DNA from: CAIWXH01 sp964555675
Lineage (GTDB): Bacteria > Chloroflexota > Chloroflexia > Chloroflexales > Chloroflexaceae
Length of the DNA stretch: 10,839 nt
Assembly: GCA_964555675.1 (NCBI GenBank)
Contig: CAZKTU010000226.1
Location: 1 to 10,839, forward strand
Direction: 5' to 3'
A program made the translations under genes and the position numbers. The notes under the pieces were generated by a model, which searched no databases, was not told the origin of the DNA, and saw only the letters and a program-made list of their open reading frames with translations. This document shows, one piece after another, positions 1 to 8,432 of the stretch (positions within the stretch are counted from its first letter, which is position 1; each line of letters opens with the position of its first letter).

Positions 1-21
1 CTCCCTGCAAAACCTTTCCAC

Positions 22-40
22 CGTCAAACATGGTTTGACG
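22..40 (-). terminator. Hairpin after lon, possible terminator
   Basis: A perfect 8-bp inverted repeat (CGTCAAAC at 22-29, GTTTGACG at 33-40) with a 3-nt loop starts 4 nt past the lon stop codon in the direction of lon transcription. No clean U-tract follows on the minus strand, only a GGTTTTGC further on. It may therefore be a weak or factor-assisted terminator, or a 3'-end stabilising stem, rather than a textbook intrinsic terminator. Confidence 0.5.
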
Positions 41-44
41 AGTA

Positions 45-2474
<2,430 letters not shown>

Positions 2475-2490
2475 TGCAGTTCTCCTCTAA

Positions 2491-2508
2491 GCGGAATGGC
2501 AATTCCGC
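2491..2508 (-). promoter_or_regulatory. Perfect palindrome in the lon leader, candidate operator
   Basis: GCGGAAT and ATTCCGC form perfect 7-bp arms around a 4-nt centre (GGCA). The palindrome lies between the predicted lon transcription start (about 2511) and the Shine-Dalgarno site (2481-2488), at roughly +3 to +20. It could be a repressor operator or a 5' mRNA stem. A similar 18-bp sequence (14 of 18 identical) lies just upstream of the TetR-family gene's -10 box, at 5355-5372. The function is inferred; only the symmetry is directly seen. Confidence 0.5.
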
Positions 2509-2517
2509 GTTGTCGAC

Positions 2518-2546
2518 ATTATGGAACTGCCGCCGAGCGGTGTCAA
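2518..2546 (-). promoter_or_regulatory. Sigma70-type promoter of lon
   Basis: Read on the minus strand, TTGACA (2541-2546) is followed after exactly 17 bp by CATAAT (2518-2523). This is a near-consensus housekeeping promoter pointing at lon. The predicted start is near 2511, giving a leader of about 37 nt. A further 6-bp inverted repeat, TGGCCC/GGGCCA (2547-2552 and 2555-2560), abuts the -35 box on its upstream side. Confidence 0.8.
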
Positions 2547-2595
2547 TGGCCCACGGGCCAATAGGGGCAGGTTCTAGCGCAATGTTTACAATTGC

Positions 2596-2985
2596 TCACG
2601 GCGCTTCCCCGCCGGCCACAGCCGCGGCGATCGGCAGGTCGGCCGGGGGCATGGCGTAGCCTGCCAGCTGCCCCGGCGCGACCCAGGCGATCGCGTCGTG
2701 GTCGCTCAGCCGGGGCTCGCCGGCGACGATCCGCGCCCTGTAGCCCAGGAGCTCGATCTCCCCCGTGCGCCCGCTGGCGATGTAGCCCCCCACCTCGACC
2801 TCGACCCCGAGCTCCTCGCGCAGCTCGCGGGCCAGGCAGACCTCGGGCGTCTCGCCCGGCTCGAGCTTGCCGCCCGGGAACTCCCACAGCCCCGCGTGGG
2901 TCCGGCCCGCGCGGCGGCGCGCCAGCAGCACGGCCCCGTTCTCGCCCACGATCACTGCGGCCGCCACCCGGACCAGTTGGCTCAT
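2596..2985 (-). CDS. Nudix (MutT-type) NTP pyrophosphohydrolase
   Basis: A 129-residue single-domain Nudix hydrolase, the usual length for MutT-like enzymes. The complete Nudix box GX5EX7REUXEEXGU runs from Gly39 to Val61 (G..PGE.......RELREELGV). It gives the helix that binds Mg2+ and attacks the diphosphate of a nucleoside triphosphate. WEFPGGK before the box, LSDHDAIAWV and the late LPIA stretch resemble the MutT / NudG branch. The likely role is removal of oxidised or otherwise altered (d)NTPs, such as 8-oxo-dGTP, but the substrate cannot be read from sequence. A GTG codon (2986-2988) directly precedes the chosen ATG (2983-2985). The ATG is preferred because AAGGAG lies 5 nt upstream of it and only 2 nt from the GTG. 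It is co-directional with lon, with 121 bp between them, and divergent from the histidine kinase operon. Confidence 0.93.
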   Translation of the reverse strand: MSQLVRVAAAVIVGENGAVLLARRRAGRTHAGLWEFPGGKLEPGETPEVCLARELREELGVEVEVGGYIASGRTGEIELLGYRARIVAGEPRLSDHDAIAWVAPGQLAGYAMPPADLPIAAAVAGGEAP

Positions 2986-2990
2986 CACGG

Positions 2991-2996
2991 CTCCTT
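2991..2996 (-). promoter_or_regulatory. Ribosome binding site deciding the Nudix start
   Basis: AAGGAG on the minus strand lies 5 nt from ATG 2985 and only 2 nt from the adjacent GTG at 2988, which favours the ATG. Confidence 0.6.
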
Positions 2997-3003
2997 TTGC
3001 TCC

Positions 3004-3027
3004 TCTTCGCGGGGATTATAGCGAAGA
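3004..3027 (-). promoter_or_regulatory. Nudix gene -10 box inside a 7-bp inverted repeat
   Basis: TATAAT occurs on the minus strand at 3015-3020, about 30 bp upstream of the Nudix start. No good -35 box is visible 16-18 bp upstream of it. The box is bracketed by perfect 7-bp inverted arms, TCTTCGC (3004-3010) and GCGAAGA (3021-3027), separated by 10 bp. This is the geometry of an operator that would block RNA polymerase. The promoter call is moderate and the operator role is inferred. Confidence 0.5.
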
Positions 3028-3069
3028 TTCCGTCCGAGCTTCTGTGACGGCTGGCATATATCTTGCAAA

Positions 3070-3099
3070 CTGAATTAGGTTTTCTTGCGTTCAATTCAG
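3070..3099 (+). promoter_or_regulatory. Inverted repeat upstream of the histidine kinase gene
   Basis: CTGAATT (3070-3076) and AATTCAG (3093-3099) are perfect 7-bp arms separated by 16 bp, in an AT-richer patch ending just before the kinase ribosome site (AGGGAG, 3103-3108). They could bind a dimeric regulator, or form a leader stem. I could not place a convincing -35/-10 pair for the kinase operon. TTGCAA at 3063-3068 is the nearest -35-like hexamer, and no -10 box follows at the right distance. Confidence 0.4.
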
Positions 3100-3116
3100 C
3101 ATAGGGAGCTTCGCCG

Positions 3117-4970
3117 GTGAGCGCCCATCAGCTCATCACTGGGGTCACTTGGGCCGTCTTCGTGGCGCTCTTCGTCACAACTGGCGCCGAGGCGATCCGA
3201 CGCCCCAACCGCACCCATATCGACATCGCGCTGCTGTTCGCGGCGCCGGCCTTCGTCATCTTTCTGGCCCTGGCCGCCTCTGCCGGCCTGGTCGCCCGCG
3301 GTCCAACCTACATGGCCTTGATGGCGGCGCTGCAACTGTTGCTGCCCTTCATGACCCTGCGCCTCGTCCGCGACTTCGCGACGATGCGGGGCTGGCTGGT
3401 GCAGCTCGCGCTGTTCGGCTATCTGCTCCTGGCGACGGCCGGCTTTATGCCGCCCCGCGCGGAGTGGTGGTGGCTCTTCCCGCTGCAGGCGCTCTACTTC
3501 ATCGGCGTTCAGCTCTACAGCGCCTTCGCCTTCGCCGTCGAGGCGCGGCGCATGGCGGGGATCACCAGGCGTCGCCTGGGCAGCGCCGCCGTGGGCGCCC
3601 TGCTCCTCGGCCTCGCCCCCCTCGCGCCGATCGCCCTGGGCGCCGGCGAGCTCAGGCTGACTGTCTACGAGCTGACCAACCTGGCCGCGGGGATCTGCTA
3701 CTTCGTCGGCTTCGCGCCGCCCTCGCGGCTGCGCCGCTCCTGGCAAGAGCCCGAGCTGCGGGCCTACCTGCGCTCCACGGCGGGCCTGGCCCACCTGGCC
3801 GACGAACAGGCGGTGCTGCGTTCGCTCGAGCAGGCCGCCGCTGCCGCCCTGGGTGCGCCCTACGCCCGCATCGGGTTGTGGGACGACGCGCGGGCCGCCC
3901 TGCGCTTCGTGATCGAGGGCCGGGACGAGCTGCTGCCCGCCGGGGCGAGCGAGCTGGCCCGGCGGGTCTTCCTCAACCAGCGCCCCCTGCGCAGCAGCGG
4001 GCAGGCGCGCCACCAGGTCGCCCTGGTGGCGGGCGCGGCGCCCGTCGGGGCCACCCTGGCCGCGCCTCTGACCACCGCCAAGCGGCGCTTCGGCGTTCTG
4101 CTCGTCTATACCCCCCGCGAGGCCCTGTTCGCCCGCGATGACCTTGCGGTGGTAGAGCTCCTCGCCGCCCACGCCGCCGGCGTGCTCGAGAGCCGCGCCC
4201 TGATCGCCGACCTGGCCGGCATCAGGGCCCGCGCCGAGGCCGCCCGCCTTAAGGAGGATTTTCTCTCGGCGGCGGCCCACGACCTGAAGACGCCCCTGAC
4301 GACGCTGCTGGCCCAGGCCCAACTGCTCGAGCGGCGGCTGCAGCGGCGCCCCGACGAGCCGCCCAGCGCCCAGTCGGTCGCCCTGCTGGTGCAGTCGGCC
4401 GAGCGCCTGCGCGATCTGGTCTACACCCTGCTCGACGCCGCCAGAGTCGAGCACGGGCGCCTGGTCGGCGAGCGCGCCGAGCTCGACCTGGTCGAGCTGG
4501 CCCGCAAAGTGGCCGCGCCCTATGACGGCGAGCGGCATACGGCCTCGGTCAGGGCCGAGGGGCCGGTGCTCTGTTATGGCGACGGCGAGCGCCTGGCTCA
4601 GCTGCTCGGCTACCTGCTCGACAACGCGGTCAAGTTCTCGCCCGCCGGCGGCGAGGTGATGGTGTCGGTGCGACAGCAGGGCGATGAGGCCCTGATCAGC
4701 GTCAGTGACCAGGGGATCGGCATCGAGGCCCGCGACCTGCCCTATTTGTTCGATCGCTTTCACCGTGGGGCCAACGTCGATGACCGCAGCTTTGCGGGGA
4801 TGGGGCTGAGCCTTTCGATCTGCAGGGCGATCGCCGAGCAGCACGGGGGCCGGATCTGGGTTGAGAGCCAGCTCGGGGCCGGCAGCGTCTTTACTGTGGC
4901 GCTGCCGCTGGCTAACAGAGGAGTGGGTGATGAGGACAGAGACCTTGCCGATCCTGATCGTCGACGATGA
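3117..4970 (+). CDS. Membrane sensor histidine kinase with seven helices and a GAF domain
   Basis: A 617-residue two-component sensor kinase. About seven hydrophobic segments fill residues 5-200 (roughly 6-27, 36-60, 62-84, 91-110, 117-142, 154-176, 181-202), giving a 7TM-type input module with no large periplasmic loop. A GAF-like domain follows (about 222-360). The kinase core has the H-box AAAHDLKTPL with phospho-acceptor His388, the N-box LLDNAVKFSP with Asn503, the G1 box DQGIGI (531-536), the F-box LFDRFH (544-549) and the G2 box GMGLSL (561-566). All essential residues are present, so it should autophosphorylate on His388. The GTG start is supported by AGGGAG 8 nt upstream. The catalytic domain ends around FTVALPL. 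The last 16 or so residues, charged and rich in Asp and Arg, come from the 41-nt overlap with the response regulator gene and are probably not conserved. The signal sensed cannot be told. Confidence 0.95.
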   Translation: MSAHQLITGVTWAVFVALFVTTGAEAIRRPNRTHIDIALLFAAPAFVIFLALAASAGLVARGPTYMALMAALQLLLPFMTLRLVRDFATMRGWLVQLALFGYLLLATAGFMPPRAEWWWLFPLQALYFIGVQLYSAFAFAVEARRMAGITRRRLGSAAVGALLLGLAPLAPIALGAGELRLTVYELTNLAAGICYFVGFAPPSRLRRSWQEPELRAYLRSTAGLAHLADEQAVLRSLEQAAAAALGAPYARIGLWDDARAALRFVIEGRDELLPAGASELARRVFLNQRPLRSSGQARHQVALVAGAAPVGATLAAPLTTAKRRFGVLLVYTPREALFARDDLAVVELLAAHAAGVLESRALIADLAGIRARAEAARLKEDFLSAAAHDLKTPLTTLLAQAQLLERRLQRRPDEPPSAQSVALLVQSAERLRDLVYTLLDAARVEHGRLVGERAELDLVELARKVAAPYDGERHTASVRAEGPVLCYGDGERLAQLLGYLLDNAVKFSPAGGEVMVSVRQQGDEALISVSDQGIGIEARDLPYLFDRFHRGANVDDRSFAGMGLSLSICRAIAEQHGGRIWVESQLGAGSVFTVALPLANRGVGDEDRDLADPDRRR

Positions 4971-5292
4971 CCACGCGGTGCTCGAGACGGTGACCGAGAT
5001 CCTGCGCGAAGAGGGCTATGCGGTGCTGCCCGCCGCCAGTAGCCTGGAGGCCCTCAGCCTCGTCGTCGGTTCGCCGCCCGCCCTGGTGCTGCTCGACATG
5101 CGCATGCCCCAGCTCAACGGCTGGCAGTTTGCCGCCCGCATGCGCGAGCTGGGCCTCGATGTGCCGATCGTCGTCATGACCGCCGCCCAGGACTCGACTC
5201 GCTGGGCCGAGGAGATCGGGGCCGCCGGGGTCCTGGCCAAGCCGTTCAACTTGGGCGATCTGCTCGCGATGGTCGAGCGCCTCTATGTCTAG
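4930..5292 (+). CDS. Single-domain response regulator (CheY-like receiver)
   Basis: A 120-residue receiver domain with no DNA-binding or enzymatic output domain. Key residues are intact: the acidic cluster Asp12-Asp13-Asp14 for Mg2+, phospho-acceptor Asp56 (LVLLDMRMP), Thr84 (VVMTA) and Lys104 (LAKPF). The ATG at 4930 is chosen because AGAGGAG lies 6 nt upstream and the protein then begins at the normal receiver strand (LPILIVDDD). A longer in-frame version from 4861 would add 23 residues encoded inside the kinase's catalytic domain and is unlikely. The gene overlaps the kinase by 41 nt in the +1 frame, which implies co-transcription and possibly translational coupling. It is very likely the kinase's partner. 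Output must be through protein-protein interaction or a phosphorelay, because no effector domain is present. Confidence 0.95.
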   Translation: MRTETLPILIVDDDHAVLETVTEILREEGYAVLPAASSLEALSLVVGSPPALVLLDMRMPQLNGWQFAARMRELGLDVPIVVMTAAQDSTRWAEEIGAAGVLAKPFNLGDLLAMVERLYV

Positions 5293-5297
5293 GTGCT

Positions 5298-5314
5298 CGC
5301 AAGCCCTGCTTGCG
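5298..5314 (+). terminator. Hairpin just after the response regulator gene
   Basis: CGCAAGC (5298-5304) and GCTTGCG (5308-5314) make a perfect 7-bp stem with a 3-nt loop, 5 nt past the stop codon. No T-tract follows, so it is at best an atypical or factor-assisted terminator. It does mark the end of the kinase-regulator operon before the separately promoted TetR-family gene. Confidence 0.45.
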
Positions 5315-5386
5315 GCAGAGTGCAGTAAGGGTGGGCGCGGCGGGGTGGCCCAAAGTGGAATGTCGCTTCCGCTTGATGGCCGATTA

Positions 5387-5395
5387 TGGTATACT
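5387..5395 (+). promoter_or_regulatory. Extended -10 promoter of the TetR-family gene
   Basis: TGGTATACT (5387-5395) matches the extended -10 form TGnTATAnT. The -35 position, 17 bp upstream, holds only TTCCGC (5367-5372), which is a poor match, as expected when an extended -10 compensates. Transcription would start near 5402, upstream of ATG 5438 and downstream of the earlier in-frame ATG codons. This supports the shorter TetR-family protein. Confidence 0.6.
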
Positions 5396-5437
5396 CTGCG
5401 CTCGGAGCGAGGGGGGGTAGCGAGCGAGAATGACGAC

Positions 5438-6046
5438 ATGGGCGCTTCGAGTGAGTCGGTGCGGCGCGAGCGCCGCGATGTCCAGCGCAATCTCGAGCGG
5501 GTGCTTCAGGCGGCCCAGGAGCTGTTCGCCGAGCGTGGCTCTGAGGTGCGCATGGAAGAGGTCGCCCGTCGCGCCGGCGTCGGCGTCGGCACGATCTACC
5601 GGCGCTTCCCCAGCAAAGAGCATCTGTACGCGGCGGTCAGCCTGGCCGCCTGCGAGGATACTCGCCACTGTCTGGCCCAGGCCGCCGAGGACGCCGACGA
5701 TGCCGCCGCGAAGCTGCGCGCGATCGTCAGAGCCCAGTACCGCCAGTGCGTCGCCCAGGCGCCCCTGCTCGACAGCTCGCCTCCCCACGGCGAGGGCGCG
5801 CCCGATGGCGAGCACCCCGGCCTCTACCCGGCCCTCCACGCACTGCTGGCCGAGGTGATCGCCGCGGGCCAAGCCCAGGGCCGTCTGCGCCCCGGCCCCC
5901 CCGAGCTGCTGGCCGCCTTGGCCGTCGAGCTGCTCGCCCCCCGGGCCGTGCAGCGGATCAGCCGCCTCGTGGGCGCCTGCGACGGGGCCGCCGACCAGGT
6001 CGCCGACTTTGTGCTGGCCGGCCTGCTCCCCGTCCCCCCGCGCTAA
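5438..6046 (+). CDS. TetR/AcrR-family transcriptional regulator
   Basis: A 202-residue protein, the normal length for TetR-family dimeric repressors. The N-terminal DNA-binding domain spans about residues 16-66: RNLERVLQAAQELFAERG, then the helix-turn-helix MEEVARRAGVGVGTIYRRFPSKEHLY, which has the family's typical GVGTIYRRF recognition helix. The rest is an Ala/Leu-rich helical ligand-binding and dimerisation domain with an SSPPHGEG loop near 113-122; the ligand is unknown. The frame is open upstream to 5285, but that extension overlaps the response regulator and the promoter. ATG 5438 gives a normal N-terminus, although its ribosome site is weak (GAGCGAGA about 9 nt upstream). No adjacent divergent transporter or enzyme gene is visible to suggest a target; any target downstream would lie beyond the assembly gap. 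Confidence 0.9.
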   Translation: MGASSESVRRERRDVQRNLERVLQAAQELFAERGSEVRMEEVARRAGVGVGTIYRRFPSKEHLYAAVSLAACEDTRHCLAQAAEDADDAAAKLRAIVRAQYRQCVAQAPLLDSSPPHGEGAPDGEHPGLYPALHALLAEVIAAGQAQGRLRPGPPELLAALAVELLAPRAVQRISRLVGACDGAADQVADFVLAGLLPVPPR

Positions 6047-6086
6047 GACTGCATGGCTGGGCGGGGCGCGAGGAGGGCCAGGCCAA

Positions 6087-6136
6087 GTAGGGGCGCACCC
6101 ATGTGTGCGCCCACCGTGTGCGCCCAAGCACCCATG
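6087..6136 (+). repeat. GC-rich hairpin repeat truncated by the assembly gap
   Basis: Starting at GTAGGGG (6087), GGGCGCAC (6091-6098) and GTGCGCCC (6105-6112) form perfect 8-bp arms around CCATGT. A degenerate repeat of the 3' half follows (CCGTGTGCGCCC, 6114-6125). The sequence then runs into N. It belongs to the same family and orientation as the array at 10726-10839, with compensatory base changes in the stem. Tandem copies probably continue into the gap. Confidence 0.7.
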
Positions 6137-6236
6137 NNNNNNNNNNNNNNNNNNNNNNNNNNNNNNNNNNNNNNNNNNNNNNNNNNNNNNNNNNNNNNNN
6201 NNNNNNNNNNNNNNNNNNNNNNNNNNNNNNNNNNNN
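6137..6236. other. Assembly gap of 100 N
   Basis: Exactly 100 undefined bases. A round 100 is the usual scaffolding placeholder for a gap of unknown size, so distances across it, and the adjacency of the TetR-family and glycosyltransferase genes, are not proven. The gap begins inside a repeat, which is a sufficient reason for the assembly break. Confidence 0.98.
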
Positions 6237-6245
6237 GGAGTACTA

Positions 6246-6254
6246 TGCTATAAT
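6246..6254 (+). promoter_or_regulatory. Consensus extended -10 promoter of the glycosyltransferase gene
   Basis: TGCTATAAT is a perfect extended -10 (TGn plus TATAAT) lying 10 bp past the gap. Any -35 box would fall inside the N run and cannot be seen. Predicted start of transcription is near 6261, leaving a leader of about 19 nt before GTG 6280. Confidence 0.6.
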
Positions 6255-6279
6255 CGCGCCCGATGATCATGGATACACC

Positions 6280-8376
6280 GTGAAGTACAGCTCGACAAGC
6301 GATAAGCCGCGCTCGCTCGGCCTGGCCGCCGCGGGGCGTGCGGCGCGCCTGGACCTGCTACTACTGCCCATGCTCGTCGCCGTGGCCGCGCTGCTCCCGC
6401 GCCTGATCGGGTTGGCCGACTTCTTCACCACCGACGAGGCCTATCACTGGATCAGCCGCACCGAGCGCTTCGCGGCCGCCGTCGAAGAGGGGCGCTGGGC
6501 CGATACGGTCCTCACCGGCCACCCCGGCGTGACCCTGATGTGGCTCGGCGGGCTCGGCCTGCGCCTCGAGCAGTTGGCCGTCGGCGCGGGCTGGGTTGCG
6601 CCCCCCGATCTGCTGGGCCACCTGGCCTGGTTGCGCCTCGGGCCGGTCCTCGCCCACGCCGCTGCGGCCGCCGCCGGCTATCTGCTCCTGCGGCGCCTGG
6701 TGCGCCCGGGGCTGGCCCTGCTGGCCGCGCTGCTCTGGGCCACCTCGCCCTTCCTGGTCGCTCACGGCCGCCTGCTGCACCTCGACGCGCTGCTCACCGA
6801 CCTCTGTACCCTGGCTCTGCTGGCGACCATGGTCGCCTGTCGCGCCGCCCGCCCCTGGCCCTGGCTGATTGCGGCCGGCGTCCTCTGCGGCCTGGCCCTG
6901 CTCACCAAGGGCCCGGCCCTGATCGTGCTGCCCGTGCTCGGGCTGACCATGTTCGCCTTTGCCCCAGGCGCGGCGACGCGCGGCCGACAGATCCTGCCCG
7001 CCCTGTTGCGGCGGCTGGCCTGGTCGCTCCCGCGCTACCTGCTGCTTCTGGCGGTGGCCCTGCTCACGGCTTACCTGCTCTGGCCGGCCCTCTGGGCGGC
7101 GCCGGGGCGGGCGATCGGGGCCTACGTCGGCGAGATCGTCGGCAACGGCGGGCGGGCCAATGGCGATGGGCAGTTCTTCCTCGGTCGGGCCGACGCCGAC
7201 CCCGGCCCGCTCTTCTATCCGCTCGCCGGCCTCTACCGGCTCACGCCCGTCGAGCTGCTCGGGCTCGTCCTGGCCCTCGGCTTCGGCGCGGCCGCTCTTC
7301 TGCGCATGCTTCGGCGGCGCGGCGAGCCCGCGCCCGACCACGAGCGGGCGACCCTCCTGGCTCTCGCCGCCTTCACGCTGTTCTGGGTGCTGGTGATGAC
7401 GGCCGGCCCGAAGAAGTTCGACCGCTACATCCTGCCGGTCTGGCCGGCCCTGCTCACCCTCGGCGCGGCGGGCCTGCTGGCCGGGTGGGCCTGGCTGCGC
7501 ACACGCCGGCCGAGCCGAGCGGTGCTCGGCCTGCTGCCCCTGGCCGCCGGCCTGCTGCTCCAGGGTGGGACTCTGGCCTGGTACCATCCTTACTATCTGA
7601 GCTACTACAGCCCCCTGCTCGGCGGTGGCCCCATGGCCCAGCGGCTCTTCCTGATCGGCTGGGGCGAGGGCATGGACCAGGTCGGGGCCTGGCTGCGCGC
7701 CCGCGACGATATCGGCCAGGGGCAGATCCTCTCGGCCCTGCCGCCGACCCTGCAGCCCTTCGTGCCGGTGCCGGTGCAAGAGGTGCGGGCGATCGATACG
7801 GTCAGCGCCAACTACGCCGTAGCCTACCTCGAGTCGCTGCAGCGGGCCGACGCGCCCGAGATCTACGCCCGCATTCAGTCGACCCTGCCGCTGCACACGG
7901 TCACTATCCACGGCATCACCTACGCGCAGATCTACCAGCTGGCGCGGCCCTTCGCCACCCCCGTCGGCGCCGAGTTCGGGGGCGCCCTGCGGTTGCTCGG
8001 CTACACGGCCGCCCAGGAGGGCCCGAGCCTGGTCGTCACGCCCGCCTGGGATGTCAGGGCCGCCCCGCCGGCCGACCTGACCCTCTTTCTGTTCGTCTTC
8101 GACTCCGCCGGCACGAAGGTCGCGCAGATCGACGTCAGCCCGGGCGGCGCCAGCTTCCCCCCGACCAGCCAGTGGCAGCCGGGCCAGCAGGTGGCCGTGC
8201 CTCTGCCCGTCGCCCTGCCCGCCGGGCTGCCGGCGGGCGAGTATCGTTTGGCCCTGGGTCTCTACGATCAGTCTAGTGGTGCGCGCCAGCCCCTCAGCGC
8301 CGGCCCCGCCGCCGACCCCGCCCTGGCCGGCCCCGACGCCGCCGATCTGGGCAACATAACGCTGACCTCGCCCTAG
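6280..8376 (+). CDS. GT39 (PMT/ArnT-like) membrane glycosyltransferase
   Basis: A 698-residue GT-C-fold transferase that would move a sugar from a polyprenyl-phosphate donor to an acceptor on the outer face of the membrane. After a first membrane helix (about 25-45) comes TTDEAYHW with the acidic pair Asp52-Glu53, the expected catalytic position. GHPGVTLMW (80-88), HLDALLTD (167-174), LLTKGPAL (207-214) and KKFDRYILP (378-386) resemble conserved PMT_2-family stretches. Roughly ten hydrophobic segments run to residue 430. Residues 565-690 are non-membrane (FGGALRLLGY, then PADLTLFLFVFDSAG, AGEYRLALGLYD) and look like a beta-sandwich tail. I recall such tails on Chloroflexota glycosyltransferases. 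GTG 6280 is the only plausible in-frame start between the promoter and the first helix; its ribosome site is poor. The open frame continues into the gap, so a longer N-terminus is not excluded. Acceptor and sugar are unknown. Confidence 0.88.
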   Translation: MKYSSTSDKPRSLGLAAAGRAARLDLLLLPMLVAVAALLPRLIGLADFFTTDEAYHWISRTERFAAAVEEGRWADTVLTGHPGVTLMWLGGLGLRLEQLAVGAGWVAPPDLLGHLAWLRLGPVLAHAAAAAAGYLLLRRLVRPGLALLAALLWATSPFLVAHGRLLHLDALLTDLCTLALLATMVACRAARPWPWLIAAGVLCGLALLTKGPALIVLPVLGLTMFAFAPGAATRGRQILPALLRRLAWSLPRYLLLLAVALLTAYLLWPALWAAPGRAIGAYVGEIVGNGGRANGDGQFFLGRADADPGPLFYPLAGLYRLTPVELLGLVLALGFGAAALLRMLRRRGEPAPDHERATLLALAAFTLFWVLVMTAGPKKFDRYILPVWPALLTLGAAGLLAGWAWLRTRRPSRAVLGLLPLAAGLLLQGGTLAWYHPYYLSYYSPLLGGGPMAQRLFLIGWGEGMDQVGAWLRARDDIGQGQILSALPPTLQPFVPVPVQEVRAIDTVSANYAVAYLESLQRADAPEIYARIQSTLPLHTVTIHGITYAQIYQLARPFATPVGAEFGGALRLLGYTAAQEGPSLVVTPAWDVRAAPPADLTLFLFVFDSAGTKVAQIDVSPGGASFPPTSQWQPGQQVAVPLPVALPAGLPAGEYRLALGLYDQSSGARQPLSAGPAADPALAGPDAADLGNITLTSP

Positions 8377-8396
8377 GGGCGAGCGCGCTTCCGGCC

Positions 8397-8424
8397 TTCA
8401 TCCTTCATCCTGCATCATTCATCC
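8397..8424 (+). repeat. Short tandem repeat of the 7-mer TTCATCC
   Basis: Four consecutive 7-bp units between the glycosyltransferase stop and the next gene: TTCATCC, TTCATCC, TGCATCA, TTCATCC. Three are identical and one has two changes. The pyrimidine-rich strand is the coding strand of the neighbours. No function is evident. Confidence 0.7.
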
Positions 8425-8432
8425 TTGTCACT

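Noticed and set aside
2475..2595. CIRCE (HrcA) heat-shock operator for lon
   Set aside because: The TTAGCACTC-N9-GAGTGCTAA element is absent. The palindrome present is of different sequence and spacing.
3096..4844. 582-codon open frame on the minus strand opposite the histidine kinase
   Set aside because: Gln/Gly/Arg-rich low-complexity product without motifs, complementary to an intact kinase. It is an artefact of codon bias.
5285..5437. Longer N-terminus for the TetR-family protein
   Set aside because: It would overlap the response regulator end and include the promoter and a hairpin. The added residues do not resemble a TetR N-terminus.
6361..7911. 516-codon open frame on the minus strand opposite the glycosyltransferase
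   Set aside because: Gln/Gly-rich shadow frame with no domain, opposite a membrane protein with clear family motifs.
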